Positions 42,108 to 52,045 of a stretch of 64,000 nt of DNA are shown in pieces. Numbering within the stretch: the stretch's first letter is position 1; each line of letters opens with the position of its first letter. The position numbers were made by a program, and so were the translations under genes. The DNA comes from Duganella guangzhouensis (GTDB lineage: Bacteria > Pseudomonadota > Gammaproteobacteria > Burkholderiales > Burkholderiaceae_D), in the NCBI RefSeq assembly GCF_009674535.1, contig NZ_WKJK01000018.1, positions 84,119 to 148,118 of the forward strand, given 5' to 3'. The notes under the pieces were generated by a model. It had not been told where the DNA came from. It did not search any database and saw nothing but the letters and a program-made list of their open reading frames with translations.

Positions 42108-43373
42108 ATGAGTATTGTCAAGAATTTGCCGTTCGAATGGCGGGTCGGCCTGCGCTACACGCGCGCCGGCAAGCGCAGCGGACGGAACAGTTTTATCTCG
42201 TTTATCTCGCTGATTTCGATGGCTGGCATCGGCCTCGGCGTGGCGGCGCTGATCGTGGTGCTGTCGGTAATGAATGGCTTCCAGAAGGAAGTCACCGACC
42301 GCATGCTGTCGGTGCTGGCCCATGTCGAGGTGTTCGACGCCAGCGGTGTGATGCCGAACTGGCAGGCCGAGGCCGCCGCCGCGCGCAAGAATCCGGAAGT
42401 GATCGGCACGGCGCCATTTGCCGAAACCCAGGGCATGCTGGTGCGCGAAGACGTGCTGCGCCCGGCCGTGATTCGCGGCGTGCTGCCGGCCGAAGAGCCG
42501 AATGTGTCCGACGTCGCCAAGCAAACCCGGCGCGGCAGCTTCAGCGCGCTGCAGCCGGGCGCGTACAATATCGTGCTGGGCATCGAGCTGGCGCGCGCGC
42601 TGCGCGTGAACCTGGGCGAAAAGGTGACCTTGGCGCTGGCGCAGGGCCAGACCACGCCGGCCGGCGTGATTCCGCGTTTGCGCTCGTTCACCGTGGTGGG
42701 CATCTTCGAGGCCGGGCACAACGAATTTGACTCGGCGCTGGCTTTCGTCCACCTGACCGACGCTGAAAAGCTGCTGCGCATCGATGCGCCGGCCGGTTTG
42801 CGGCTGCGCTTGCAGGACATGCACCGGGCGCCGGACGTGGCGCAGGAGCTGAAGGCGTCGATGCCGGGCGATCTGGTGGTGCGCGACTGGTCCAAACTCA
42901 ACGCCAACTGGTTCGCCGCCGTGCAGACCGAGAAGCGCATGATGTTCATCATCCTGACGCTGATTATCGCGGTGGCGGCGTTCAACCTGGTTTCGACGCT
43001 GGTGATGACGGTGACCGACAAGCAAGCCGACATCGCCATCCTGCGCACGCTGGGCGCCTCGCCGCGCTCGATCATGAAGATCTTCATGATCCAGGGCGCG
43101 CTGGTCGGCATCCTCGGCACCGCGCTGGGCGTGGCTGGCGGTGTGCTGGTGGCGCTGAACATCGACGTCATCGTGCCGTTTATTGAACATTTATTGGGAG
43201 TGCAGTTCTTGTCGAAGGATATCTACTACATCAGCACCGTGCCGTCGGACCTGCGCTGGCCGGATGTCTCCAAGATTGGCGGCGTGGCCGTGGTGCTGGC
43301 TTTTGTGGCCACCATCTACCCGAGCTGGTGGGCGGCGAGCGTGAAACCTGCGGAGGCGTTGCGCTATGAGTGA
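42108..43373 (+). CDS. lolC: Lipoprotein-releasing ABC transporter permease, LolC/LolE
   Basis: 421 residues from ATG 42108 (MSIVKNLPFEWRVGLRYTRA, with CTGGAG upstream; the frame is open from 42063). An N-terminal helix is followed by a large periplasmic MacB-like domain (about residues 50-260), then three C-terminal helices of the FtsX fold (NLVSTLVMTVTDKQADIAIL, then LRTLGASPRSIM). With LolD it extracts outer-membrane lipoproteins from the inner membrane and hands them to LolA. Only one permease is encoded here, so the complex probably uses a homodimer or a distant partner. It overlaps lolD by eight bases. Confidence 0.94.
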   Translation: MSIVKNLPFEWRVGLRYTRAGKRSGRNSFISFISLISMAGIGLGVAALIVVLSVMNGFQKEVTDRMLSVLAHVEVFDASGVMPNWQAEAAAARKNPEVIGTAPFAETQGMLVREDVLRPAVIRGVLPAEEPNVSDVAKQTRRGSFSALQPGAYNIVLGIELARALRVNLGEKVTLALAQGQTTPAGVIPRLRSFTVVGIFEAGHNEFDSALAFVHLTDAEKLLRIDAPAGLRLRLQDMHRAPDVAQELKASMPGDLVVRDWSKLNANWFAAVQTEKRMMFIILTLIIAVAAFNLVSTLVMTVTDKQADIAILRTLGASPRSIMKIFMIQGALVGILGTALGVAGGVLVALNIDVIVPFIEHLLGVQFLSKDIYYISTVPSDLRWPDVSKIGGVAVVLAFVATIYPSWWAASVKPAEALRYE

Positions 43374-44055
43374 GCCGATTGTTCTGTCTTGCCGCAACCT
43401 CGGCAAAACCTTCACCCAGGGCTCGTATTCGGTGCAAGTACTGGCCGGCATTGATCTTGACGTGCGGCGCGGCGAGCGCGTGGCCATCGTTGGCGCATCC
43501 GGCTCCGGCAAGTCGACGCTGTTGCACCTGCTGGGCGGCCTCGACACACCAACCAAGGGCAGCGTGACCTTGCAAGGCAAGGATTTCGCCAGCCTCAGCG
43601 AGACCGCGCGCGGCGATCTGCGGAATAGCTCGCTGGGCTTCGTCTATCAGTTCCACCATCTGCTGCCGGAATTCAGCGCGCTGGACAATGTCGCCATGCC
43701 GTTGATGATACGCCGCGTCAAGCGCGCCGAGGCGGAATCGGCGGCGCAGCAGATCCTCAGCCGCGTCAACCTGGCCAAGCGCGTCACCCACGTGCCGGGC
43801 GAGCTGTCCGGCGGCGAGCGGCAGCGGGTGGCGCTGGCGCGCGCGCTGGTGACGCAACCTGCCTGCGTGCTGGCCGACGAACCGACCGGCAACCTCGATC
43901 ACGCCACCGCGCAGCAGATTTTCGACCTGATGCTGGAATTGTCGCGCACGTCGGGCACGGCGTTTGTCATCGTCACCCACGACATCGAACTGGCGCGCCG
44001 TTGCGACCGCGTGCTGCGCATGACCGAACAGGGATTGCAGGCGGACGAGGCGTAA
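43366..44055 (+). CDS. lolD: Lipoprotein-releasing system ATP-binding protein LolD
   Basis: 229 residues. Walker A is GASGSGKST, the signature is LSGGERQRVALARAL, Walker B is VLADEPTGNLD and the switch His lies in IVTHDIELA. The segment NSSLGFVYQFHHLLPEFSAL is the Lol motif, which separates LolD from other ABC proteins. It powers lipoprotein release by LolC/E at the inner membrane. The ATG overlaps the end of lolC, and tatD follows by three bases. Confidence 0.96.
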   Translation: MSEPIVLSCRNLGKTFTQGSYSVQVLAGIDLDVRRGERVAIVGASGSGKSTLLHLLGGLDTPTKGSVTLQGKDFASLSETARGDLRNSSLGFVYQFHHLLPEFSALDNVAMPLMIRRVKRAEAESAAQQILSRVNLAKRVTHVPGELSGGERQRVALARALVTQPACVLADEPTGNLDHATAQQIFDLMLELSRTSGTAFVIVTHDIELARRCDRVLRMTEQGLQADEA

Positions 44056-44058
44056 GCC

Positions 44059-44859
44059 ATGTGGATCGACACCCACTGCCATTTGGATGCCCACGAATTC
44101 GGCAGTGAATCGGCGGCTCAGGCCGCGCTGGCGCGGCGGCAAGGGGTGGAGATGATCGTGATGCCGGCGGTGGAAACCGCCAATTTCCCCATCGTGGCCC
44201 AGTTGGCGGCCAGCGTCGACAATGCCTGTTATGCGCTGGGCATCCACCCCATCTATGTACCGAACGCGGTTGAAGACGATTTGCGCGTGTTGCGCGAGAC
44301 GGTGGCCGCCGCCATGGCCGATGCGCGCTTTGTCGCCATCGGCGAGATCGGCCTTGATTTCTTCATCCCCATGCTGACCGAGCCGGCGATGCGCGAGAAG
44401 CAGGTGTTTTTCTTCCGCGAGCAGCTGAAAATCGCGCGTGAATTCGGCTTGCCGGTGCTGATGCATGTGCGTCGCTCGCAGGACGTGATCCTCAAGCATG
44501 TGCGGCAGATCGCGCCGGCTGGCGGCATCGCCCACGCCTTCAACGGTAGCGAGCAGCAGGCGCGCACCTATATCGAGCTCGGCTTCAAGCTGGGTTTCGG
44601 CGGCGCCATGACCTTTACCCGCGCCTTGCAGATCCGCCGCCTGGCGGCCGAATTGCCGCTGGAAGCGATAGTGCTGGAAACCGACGCGCCCGATATTTCG
44701 CCGGCCTGGGTCCATCCGGGCCGCAACAGTCCGGACCAGATTCCCCGTATCGGCGCCGTGCTGGCCGAGCTGCGCGGCCTGACGCCGGAACAGATCGCGG
44801 CCGCCACCACGGCCAACGCCCATGCCGCCATCCCGCGATTAACGGATCTGGTCGGATAA
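44059..44859 (+). CDS. TatD-family metal-dependent deoxyribonuclease
   Basis: 266 residues of the TatD/YcfH family. Metal ligands are seen in DTHCHLDAHEFG, IGEIGLDFF, VLMHVRRSQD, IAHAFNGSEQQ and LETDAPDI. Such proteins act as 3'-5' exonucleases on DNA and may take part in DNA repair or in D-aminoacyl-tRNA-like processing. It lies three bases after lolD, as in many beta- and gammaproteobacteria. Confidence 0.92.
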   Translation: MWIDTHCHLDAHEFGSESAAQAALARRQGVEMIVMPAVETANFPIVAQLAASVDNACYALGIHPIYVPNAVEDDLRVLRETVAAAMADARFVAIGEIGLDFFIPMLTEPAMREKQVFFFREQLKIAREFGLPVLMHVRRSQDVILKHVRQIAPAGGIAHAFNGSEQQARTYIELGFKLGFGGAMTFTRALQIRRLAAELPLEAIVLETDAPDISPAWVHPGRNSPDQIPRIGAVLAELRGLTPEQIAAATTANAHAAIPRLTDLVG

Positions 44860-44881
44860 GAAAACGATTAACGTTGCAAAT

Positions 44882-44922
44882 ACGCCGCAGGCGCGCCATC
44901 GCAAGCTGGTCGCCTGCGGCGT
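44882..44922. terminator. Long-stem hairpin after the tatD-family gene
   Basis: A perfect 12-base stem (ACGCCGCAGGCG and its complement) surrounds a 17-base loop. The T tract is short (TTTG), so termination is plausible but not certain. Confidence 0.55.
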
Positions 44923-45067
44923 TTGTCCATGGGCGTTGCAGCCGAGGTGATACTTAAAACAATATCGAACAGCAATTAAAATTGATTGGATTGGATGTTG
45001 CAATCTCCATAAGATGATTTTCAAGCGGTGTTCAGCACTGCAAAAAAAATATCACAAGGGAGACTAT

Positions 45068-47950
45068 ATGTACGATCCATCCGGCCGCGCCGCGGCTATC
45101 CTCGCACGTCCACTCTATTTGAAAATCTCCGTTGCCGCGCTGTTGGGCGCAGGCGTGCTCAGCAGCGCCTCGGTGTGGGCGCAAGCAGCCGCCGAACAGA
45201 CGGAGCCGGCGCCTGACACCACCGTGGTGGTCACGGGCGTCAAGGCATCGCTGATCAAGAGCCTGGCGATCAAGCGCACCAGCGACCAGGTGGTCGAATC
45301 GGTGGTTGCCGAAGACATCGGCAAGCTGCCCGATAACAATGTCGTCGAAGCGCTGCAGCGCGTGACCGGGGTTCAGGTCACCAACCGCGCCGGCGGCGAA
45401 GTCGGCACCTTGTCGATTCGCGGTCTGCCCGACGTCCAAACCACCTGGAACGGCCGCAATATCTTTACCGCGTCCGGCACCCAGGTCGCGCTGCAGGACA
45501 TTCCCTCTACGCTGGTGCGCCAGATTGATGTCTACAAGACGCGCGACGCCAGCCAGCTGGACACCGGCATTGCCGGCCAGGTTGATGTCAAGTCGCTGCG
45601 GCCATTCGATTTCAAGGGGCCGAAAGTGTCGGTTTCGGCGCGTGAAACCTATCTCGATCCGGCGAAACAAGCCAACCCGCAGCTCAGCGCTCTGTTAAGC
45701 AACCGCTGGGAAACCGGCATCGGCGAAGTTGGCGCTCTGGTCAATCTGTCGGCCAGCAGGACGAAGTACCGCAATGAAAGCGTGACGCCGGGTGCGATGG
45801 TGCCGTTCGCCAGCCCCAATGCGGCCGAAGATGCGGCCGGTTACACGCCGCTGCAGCGCATCACCGACACCAGCATCTGGACCCCTGGCACCCATACCGG
45901 CTTGCCGACGGCGGCGGGTTCAACGCTGAATTTCAACGGCAAAGATTATCCGTATTACCTGTCGCGTGACGCCGTTTTCCAGAGCGACCTGCAGGGCGAA
46001 CGCGAGCGCCCAGCCGCCAATATCGCCTTGCAGTGGAAACCGAACAGCGATTCGGTCTACACCTTCGAATCGATGTACAACGGTTATCGTGACAAGGCCT
46101 TCAACCAGTTGCTGTTCAGCTTTGTTGATTGGTGGGGCGATCTCGGCACCAATCCCGCAGGGACGATTACGACCTACCCGGGCACCAACATTATCAAGAC
46201 CCGTACCGTCAATAACGTCTATGGCTTCAACAGCGGCGACTACACCACGTCGGCCACCGATTCCTACGTGTATGCCCTGAACGGCAAGTGGAACCTGGGC
46301 GACCGCCTGAAGCTGGAAGGTGATCTGTCGTACCAGACCAGCACCTATCACTCGGAATTCACCGCCACCCGGATTGATCGCGTCGCACCTTCCATCAACG
46401 TCGACTTCAATTCCGGCGGCGGCAACACGTCGTTCCATTTCAATAACGACGCCGACCTGACCGACCCGACCAAGTGGAATGTTGCGCAGTTCTACGATAA
46501 CGCCAACCGCAACAAGGGCAGCGCCGCGACGGGTAGTCTGGCGGGCGTCTATGATGCCGACTGGGGGGCGCTCCAGACGGTGCACTTCGGCGCGCGCTTC
46601 GACGACCGCAAGGCGTCGGAAGCCAGCCGGAGCCAATCGGCCTACCTGGGCCGTAACCTTGCCACGCTGGATTCGGCGTATTACTCCACCAACTCCGGCT
46701 TCGGCACGGCCCTCTCGGACGTTCCGCGCACCTGGCTGGAGCCTAATGCCTACTACATCCGCGACCATATCGACGAATGGCGCAAGCTGTATAACTCGGT
46801 CGATCCAAACTTCCTGACCACGGACCAGCTGAGCCTGCAGAAGACCTTCGAGGTCGAAGAAAAGACGACCAACCTGTTCCTGATGGGGAATACCCAAAAC
46901 GACCTGTTCGGCCGTCGCCTGCGTGGCAATTTTGGCGTGCGCTACGTCAAGGTCAATACCGATATGACCTTCTACAAGGTGGATGCCACCACCAAGGCGG
47001 TCTCGACGTCCAGTGCCAGCAAGTCGACCAGCAAGCTGCTGCCTAGCGCGACCCTGATTTACGACCCGTCGAAGGATGTGGTGGTGCGCTTGAACTATGG
47101 TGAAACCCTGCGCCGTCCGAACTTCGGTGATCTGAATCCGGTCCTGCAACTCGGTGACGACGTGTCGAAGGTGGGTTATGGCTCGGGTAGCGGCGGCAAT
47201 CCGGACCTGAAACCGACGCGCTCCAAGAATCTCGATCTGACGGCGGAGTGGTATTTCCAGAAGGACAGCGCACTCTACGGCACTTTGTTCAAGCGCAAGA
47301 TCGACGGCCTGGTGGTGAGCTTGCGTCACAAGATACACGTCGATGCTGCGGACGATCCGTTCCGCAACTCGACCTCGGGTGGCGACCATACCAACGGCTA
47401 TGACTACGTCATCAACTCGCCGGTCAACGCCTCCGACGGCAAGATCAGTGGCGCCGAGCTTGGCCTGATCTACTTCCCGAAAGGGTTGCCGAGCCTGCTG
47501 GACGGCCTGGGATTCCAGGGTAGCTACACGCGACTCCACTCGTCGCAGAACGTGCCCGACGCCAATGATGCCGGCGAGATCGTCGCCCAGCTGGAGACGC
47601 CGTTCTTCGGCGTGTCGAACAGCTCCTACAACGCCACTCTGGCGTACGAGAAGGGCCCGGTCAGCGCGCGCTTGTCCTACGTCTGGCGCTCCGGCTTCCT
47701 GGCCAGCAACGAAGCCGCCTTGTTTGCCAATCCGATTGGTATCTGGCGCCATCCGGAAAAGAGCGTGGACATGCAAATCTCCTACAAAATCAACGACAAC
47801 ATGTCGGTCGATATCAGTGGCGTCAACTTGACCAACGAAATGCAGCAGCAGTACTACCACTTTGGCGATGCGGGTAACGCCCAGCAGACCAATTTCGGTA
47901 CGCTCCAGATAGGACGTTCGGTCGCGGTCGGCTTGCGCTGGAAGATGTAA
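45068..47950 (+). CDS. TonB-dependent outer-membrane receptor, Caulobacter-type
   Basis: 960 residues from ATG 45068, supported by AAGGGAGACTAT; the frame is open from 45014. There is a signal peptide (SVWAQA/AAEQ), a TonB box region (TTVVVTGVKAS), and a plug domain (VEALQRVTGVQVTNRAGGE, LSIRGLPDVQTTWNGRNIF). A 22-stranded barrel follows, ending in the aromatic residue WKM. The pattern (SDQVVESVVAEDIGKLPDNN) belongs to the long receptors of Caulobacter and Xanthomonas, which often import oligosaccharides. No substrate-specific enzymes lie beside it, so the ligand is unknown. A terminator follows. Confidence 0.93.
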   Translation: MYDPSGRAAAILARPLYLKISVAALLGAGVLSSASVWAQAAAEQTEPAPDTTVVVTGVKASLIKSLAIKRTSDQVVESVVAEDIGKLPDNNVVEALQRVTGVQVTNRAGGEVGTLSIRGLPDVQTTWNGRNIFTASGTQVALQDIPSTLVRQIDVYKTRDASQLDTGIAGQVDVKSLRPFDFKGPKVSVSARETYLDPAKQANPQLSALLSNRWETGIGEVGALVNLSASRTKYRNESVTPGAMVPFASPNAAEDAAGYTPLQRITDTSIWTPGTHTGLPTAAGSTLNFNGKDYPYYLSRDAVFQSDLQGERERPAANIALQWKPNSDSVYTFESMYNGYRDKAFNQLLFSFVDWWGDLGTNPAGTITTYPGTNIIKTRTVNNVYGFNSGDYTTSATDSYVYALNGKWNLGDRLKLEGDLSYQTSTYHSEFTATRIDRVAPSINVDFNSGGGNTSFHFNNDADLTDPTKWNVAQFYDNANRNKGSAATGSLAGVYDADWGALQTVHFGARFDDRKASEASRSQSAYLGRNLATLDSAYYSTNSGFGTALSDVPRTWLEPNAYYIRDHIDEWRKLYNSVDPNFLTTDQLSLQKTFEVEEKTTNLFLMGNTQNDLFGRRLRGNFGVRYVKVNTDMTFYKVDATTKAVSTSSASKSTSKLLPSATLIYDPSKDVVVRLNYGETLRRPNFGDLNPVLQLGDDVSKVGYGSGSGGNPDLKPTRSKNLDLTAEWYFQKDSALYGTLFKRKIDGLVVSLRHKIHVDAADDPFRNSTSGGDHTNGYDYVINSPVNASDGKISGAELGLIYFPKGLPSLLDGLGFQGSYTRLHSSQNVPDANDAGEIVAQLETPFFGVSNSSYNATLAYEKGPVSARLSYVWRSGFLASNEAALFANPIGIWRHPEKSVDMQISYKINDNMSVDISGVNLTNEMQQQYYHFGDAGNAQQTNFGTLQIGRSVAVGLRWKM

Positions 47951-47974
47951 GCTGACCTTATAGGTACTCCTTTG

Positions 47975-48012
47975 CGGCGGCAAACCATTTGGTTTGCCGC
48001 CGTTATTTTTTA
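47975..48012 (+). terminator. Intrinsic terminator of the TonB receptor gene
   Basis: A perfect 13-base stem (CGGCGGCAAACCA and its complement) with a 2-base loop leads into TTATTTTTT. It overlaps the end of the neighbouring minus-strand gene. Confidence 0.85.
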
Positions 48013-48563
48013 TTTCTTGAGAATTCGTATTTATCGATACTAAGATTGTGCCCGTCGCAGAAGTCCTCATGACAGGTCCGGCCTTCGTCTTCAAAAACGA
48101 ATTTATCTTTTAGTATGTGAATCTTCAGCTTACAGGCAAGCGCCTTATACGGCGTGCTTAGCTCCAACCTATCGCCATTGCGGGAGAAGATGCCTGAGAA
48201 ACGACAGTAAGATGGCGTGCTGGCGAAGCTGGTGAATTCAAACCAGACAGCGTATTCGCTTGTATCTAGTGCTTTGATTTGCAGGGTGTTCACAGGGTCT
48301 TTATCGCATGGTCCCCATTGCGCTGCATCGGCTATCCCGCTGCCATAATTTGTGACGCACCATCCAGTATGCTGATATGTGCCTGAGATTGGAGGTGCCG
48401 GTACGATCATTTCAATAAAATGGATTTGCTGCTTGTACGCCTGTAACAGGCAGTTCGCATCACCGCATTGGTTCCGTTCCTTGAGCCAGTTACGCTGAAA
48501 TGTGCCATCCAAAGGCCCCCAATCAGATGGTGCCTGTCTGGCGGCTTTGTAGGCTGTCGCCAT
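48003..48563 (-). CDS. Cys-rich LprI-like protein, possibly 5'-truncated
   Basis: 186 residues. The segment FQRNWLKERNQCGDANCLLQ then AYKQQI matches the LprI/DUF1311 motif (W-x-K-x-R-x-x-C-x-x-x-x-C-L-x-x-A-Y). The rest holds further Cys pairs (GWCVTNYG, CRFSGIFS, CHEDFCDG), as expected for an extracytoplasmic protein. However, the start lies only about 25 residues before the motif, without a signal peptide or a ribosome site. The base composition is clearly AT-richer than the neighbours. Either the 5' part was lost or it is a recent arrival. Confidence 0.55.
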   Translation of the reverse strand: MATAYKAARQAPSDWGPLDGTFQRNWLKERNQCGDANCLLQAYKQQIHFIEMIVPAPPISGTYQHTGWCVTNYGSGIADAAQWGPCDKDPVNTLQIKALDTSEYAVWFEFTSFASTPSYCRFSGIFSRNGDRLELSTPYKALACKLKIHILKDKFVFEDEGRTCHEDFCDGHNLSIDKYEFSRNKK

Positions 48564-48667
48564 TTTTCAACGCGGCCTCTGTTCGTATTGGGTTAAGTAA
48601 GAGTGACATGATATAGATCAATCCAACGTCATTGCCGAAATAGTATCGCTAAAGTCAGGAGGATGCT

Positions 48668-51100
48668 ATGCGGATGGCGCTGATCGGGTTGGCTATTGGC
48701 ACGGGGTGGTTACAGACGCTGGCCGTGTTGCCGTCGTTGACGATGATGGTCGTTGCTGGCTGCGGTGTGCTGGCGGCACTGGCGGCATGGCGCGTGCTGG
48801 CGCGGCGCATTTGTCGCTTTGGCGCAGCGTTGGCGCTGGGCTGTGGTGCCGTTGCCGGTTTTCTTTGGGCCGCATGGCTGGCGCATGTGGCGCTGGCGCC
48901 GCAATTGGCGGAGGTGGATGAGGGGCGGGATATTGCGGTGGTGGGGACCATCGATAATCTGCCATACCGTTTCTCTCAGGGCGTGCGGTTCAATTTCGCG
49001 GTGGAGCGGTCTGACGTGCCGGTGCCGCCGAAGCTGGCGATTTCCTGGTATTCGGGCTATCGCGAGCAGGTGAATGATGTGCCAGACCTGCAGCCGGGCG
49101 AACGCTGGCGGCTCACGCTGCGCTTGCAACGTCCGCACGGCAATGCCAATCCCTATGGATTCGATTACGAAGCGTGGCTACTGGAGCAGGGCATCCGCGC
49201 TACTGGCTATGTGCGGGTGGCGCCGGGTAACCGGCGGCTGGACGGCTTTGTGTTCAGCATCGGCAATCTGGTCGAGCGCAGCCGCGCGGCGCTGCGGCAG
49301 CGGATACTCGCCGCGCTGCCCGGCAAACCGTATGCGGGAGTGATCGTCGCGCTGGTGGTGGGCGATCAGCGCGGCATCGACCAGGCGGACTGGCAGGTGT
49401 TCAACCGCACCGGCATCGGGCACCTCATTTCGATCTCCGGACTGCACATTACCATGGTGGCGGGCTTGTTCGCGTGGATGGCGTACACGCTGTGGCGCCA
49501 CTCCTTCTTCACGCGCGCGCAGTTGCCGCTGCGGCTGCCGGCGCAAAAGGTGGCTGCGCTGGTGGGCGCGGCGGTCGCGTTGCTGTATGTGCTGCTGGCC
49601 GGCTTTGGCGTGCCAGCCCAGCGCACGCTGTACATGCTGATGGTGGTGGCGCTGGCGTTATGGTGCAACCGTTTGACCAGCATTTCGCATGTGTTGTGCA
49701 CGGCGCTGGGTGTGGTGGTGCTGATCGATCCGTGGGCGGTGCTGTGGCCGGGCTTCTGGCTGTCGTTCGGCGCGGTGGCGGTGATTTTGTACGCGACGCT
49801 GGGCCGCACCATGCCACCGCGTGCGCGCAGCGCGCCGCCCGATCCGCGCGCACCGCACGTCCCGGTGCCGCTGACGCGTCGTGAGCGTTTCTGGATCAGC
49901 TTGCGCGTGGGGGCACACACGCAGTACGCCGTCACGCTGGGACTGGTGCCGATTACCATGCTGCTGTTCGGCCAGGTCTCCGTGGTCAGTCCGCTCGCCA
50001 ATGCGGTCGCGATTCCGCTGATTAGTCTGGTGGTGACGCCGCTTGCGCTGGTCGGCAGCCTGCTGCCGCCGCTGCTGGCCGTGCCGGTGCTTGGCATCGC
50101 GCATGGCCTGGTGCTGGCGCTGGCCGAATGTCTGCAATGGTTCAGCGCCATGCGCTACGCCGTGTGGAGTGCGCCGGTGCCGCCGTTCTGGTTGTTCTGC
50201 TGGGCCATGTTCGGCACCATCTGGTTGCTGGCGCCGCGTGGCTGGCCATCACGCTGGCTGGGCATGGCGACCTGGATACCGTTGCTGGCCGCCGAACCAT
50301 CCCATCCTCAGCCCGGACACATGACCGTCACGGCGTTCGACGTGGGGCAGGGCATGGCGTTGCTGATCGAAACCAGCGGACACCGGCTGCTGTACGACGC
50401 CGGCCCGGCCTACAGCCCGGAATCCAACGCCGGCAACCGTGTGATCCTGCCGTATTTGCGCGCGCGCGGCATCAACGCGCTGGACGGCATCATCGTGTCC
50501 CACAGCGATGCCGACCATGCCGGCGGCGCGCTGTCCGTGCTGGATGGCATGCGTACCGGCTGGGTGCTGTCATCGCTGTCGCCGCATCACGCCATTGCGT
50601 TAGCGGCGCGCCAGCATGTGCACTGTGCCGCCGGCCAGCGCTGGGATTGGGATGGCGTCCGCTTCGAGATGCTGCACCCGCATCCAGCCAGCTACGCCGA
50701 AACCAGCCTCAAGCCCAACGCCCGCAGCTGCACGCTGAAAATCACCGCCGGCGGCAAATCGATGCTGCTGGCGGGCGACATCGAAGCGGCCGAGGAGGGC
50801 GAACTGATGGCGCGCGACACGGCCGCCGTGCGCGCCGATGTATTGTTGGCGCCGCACCACGGCAGCGGCACCAGCTCCACGCCAGGCTTTCTGATGGCGG
50901 TGCGGCCCCAAGCCGCGATTTTCCAGGTCGGACACCGCAACCGCTACCGCCACCCTAAGCTGGAAGTCTACGAGCGCTATGGCGCGCTGAACATCCAGCG
51001 CTACCGTACCGACCGCCAAGGCGCGATCACGCTTGATTTTGGCACCGATATCACCATCACCAGCTACCGTGAGCAACAACGCCGTTATTGGCGAAATTAG
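48668..51100 (+). CDS. comEC: DNA internalisation competence protein ComEC/Rec2
   Basis: 810 residues. N-terminal helices and a DUF4131-like OB region come first (residues 1-190). The Competence domain follows (about 200-500, with GIGHLISISGLHITMV as the family signature), then a metallo-beta-lactamase domain from about residue 550 (DVGQGMALLIETSGHRLLYD, SHSDADHAGG, LLAPHHGS). ComEC forms the inner-membrane channel for single-stranded DNA during natural transformation. The nuclease-like C-terminal domain is complete. AGGAGGATGCT precedes the ATG. It runs opposite to the LprI-like gene. Confidence 0.94.
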   Translation: MRMALIGLAIGTGWLQTLAVLPSLTMMVVAGCGVLAALAAWRVLARRICRFGAALALGCGAVAGFLWAAWLAHVALAPQLAEVDEGRDIAVVGTIDNLPYRFSQGVRFNFAVERSDVPVPPKLAISWYSGYREQVNDVPDLQPGERWRLTLRLQRPHGNANPYGFDYEAWLLEQGIRATGYVRVAPGNRRLDGFVFSIGNLVERSRAALRQRILAALPGKPYAGVIVALVVGDQRGIDQADWQVFNRTGIGHLISISGLHITMVAGLFAWMAYTLWRHSFFTRAQLPLRLPAQKVAALVGAAVALLYVLLAGFGVPAQRTLYMLMVVALALWCNRLTSISHVLCTALGVVVLIDPWAVLWPGFWLSFGAVAVILYATLGRTMPPRARSAPPDPRAPHVPVPLTRRERFWISLRVGAHTQYAVTLGLVPITMLLFGQVSVVSPLANAVAIPLISLVVTPLALVGSLLPPLLAVPVLGIAHGLVLALAECLQWFSAMRYAVWSAPVPPFWLFCWAMFGTIWLLAPRGWPSRWLGMATWIPLLAAEPSHPQPGHMTVTAFDVGQGMALLIETSGHRLLYDAGPAYSPESNAGNRVILPYLRARGINALDGIIVSHSDADHAGGALSVLDGMRTGWVLSSLSPHHAIALAARQHVHCAAGQRWDWDGVRFEMLHPHPASYAETSLKPNARSCTLKITAGGKSMLLAGDIEAAEEGELMARDTAAVRADVLLAPHHGSGTSSTPGFLMAVRPQAAIFQVGHRNRYRHPKLEVYERYGALNIQRYRTDRQGAITLDFGTDITITSYREQQRRYWRN

Positions 51101-51171
51101 AACGTTTCCACCAGCGCCCCGCAGCAAGTGCTATTACAATTGGCCGAAAACAACCATAACGGAGACTGCCA

Positions 51172-52008
51172 GTGAGCAAGCCCAAGCTGCATTTCGCGCA
51201 CGCCAACAGCTATCCGGCGGGCGTCTACCGCCAGTTTTTCGCGCTGCTGTCCCAGGATTTCGATATCCAGTCGCTGGACATGCATGCCCACAATCCGCGT
51301 TATCCGGTCAGCGATGGCTGGCCGCATCTGGTCGACGAATACATCCACGAACTGACTACCCGCTACCATGAACCGGTGATTCTGGTCGGCCACTCGCTGG
51401 GCGGCATGCTGAGCATGATGGTGGCGCATCAGCGGCCGGATCTGGTGCGCTGCGTGGTGATGCTGGACGCGCCGGTGGTCGGCGGTTGGCGCGCCTTCGC
51501 CTGGCATTTGCTGAAGCGGCTGGGCAAGGCGTACAAGGTGCCGCCGGCCAAGTTCTCCATCCGCCGCCGCAACGTCTGGCCCAGCGCGCAAGCGGCCTAC
51601 GAACATTTCGCCGCCAAGGAGCTGTTTGCGGTCTGGGCGCCCGGTGTGCTGACCGATTACATCGACAGCGGCCTCAAGCCGCATCCGGAAGGCGTGCAGC
51701 TGCGCTATACCCGCGAACACGAAACCGCCGTCTACGCGACCTTGCCGCATCACTTGCCGCGCTTGCTGCGCAAGGGCTATCCGGTGCCGGTCGGCTTTAT
51801 CGGCGGCGACAATTCGTGGGAAACCAGCCAGTCCGGCCACAAGCACACGCAGGCGCTGGTGGGGCGCCATTTCCGCATCGTGCGCGGCGGCCATTTGTTC
51901 CCGATGGAGAATCCGGCCGTCGCCGCCCAGGCCACGCGCGAAATGATTGTGGATTTGCTGTCGGAGCAAGCTGGTAAAAAAGTTCTTAAAAGAGAGGCTT
52001 TAGCGTAA
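51172..52008 (+). CDS. Alpha/beta hydrolase
   Basis: 278 residues, starting at GTG with GGAGACTGCCA before it. The nucleophile elbow is VGHSLGGML (catalytic Ser), the oxyanion segment is HANSYPAG, and the C-terminal His lies in RGGHLFPME. The middle cap is basic (KFSIRRRNVWPS). The fold is that of lipase/esterase-like serine hydrolases; the substrate is unknown. There is no signal peptide. It follows comEC by 71 bases and precedes dcd. Confidence 0.85.
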   Translation: MSKPKLHFAHANSYPAGVYRQFFALLSQDFDIQSLDMHAHNPRYPVSDGWPHLVDEYIHELTTRYHEPVILVGHSLGGMLSMMVAHQRPDLVRCVVMLDAPVVGGWRAFAWHLLKRLGKAYKVPPAKFSIRRRNVWPSAQAAYEHFAAKELFAVWAPGVLTDYIDSGLKPHPEGVQLRYTREHETAVYATLPHHLPRLLRKGYPVPVGFIGGDNSWETSQSGHKHTQALVGRHFRIVRGGHLFPMENPAVAAQATREMIVDLLSEQAGKKVLKREALA

Positions 52009-52045
52009 AATCTCGGGCATTGTAAAATTTTAGGGTTGTGTTGCG

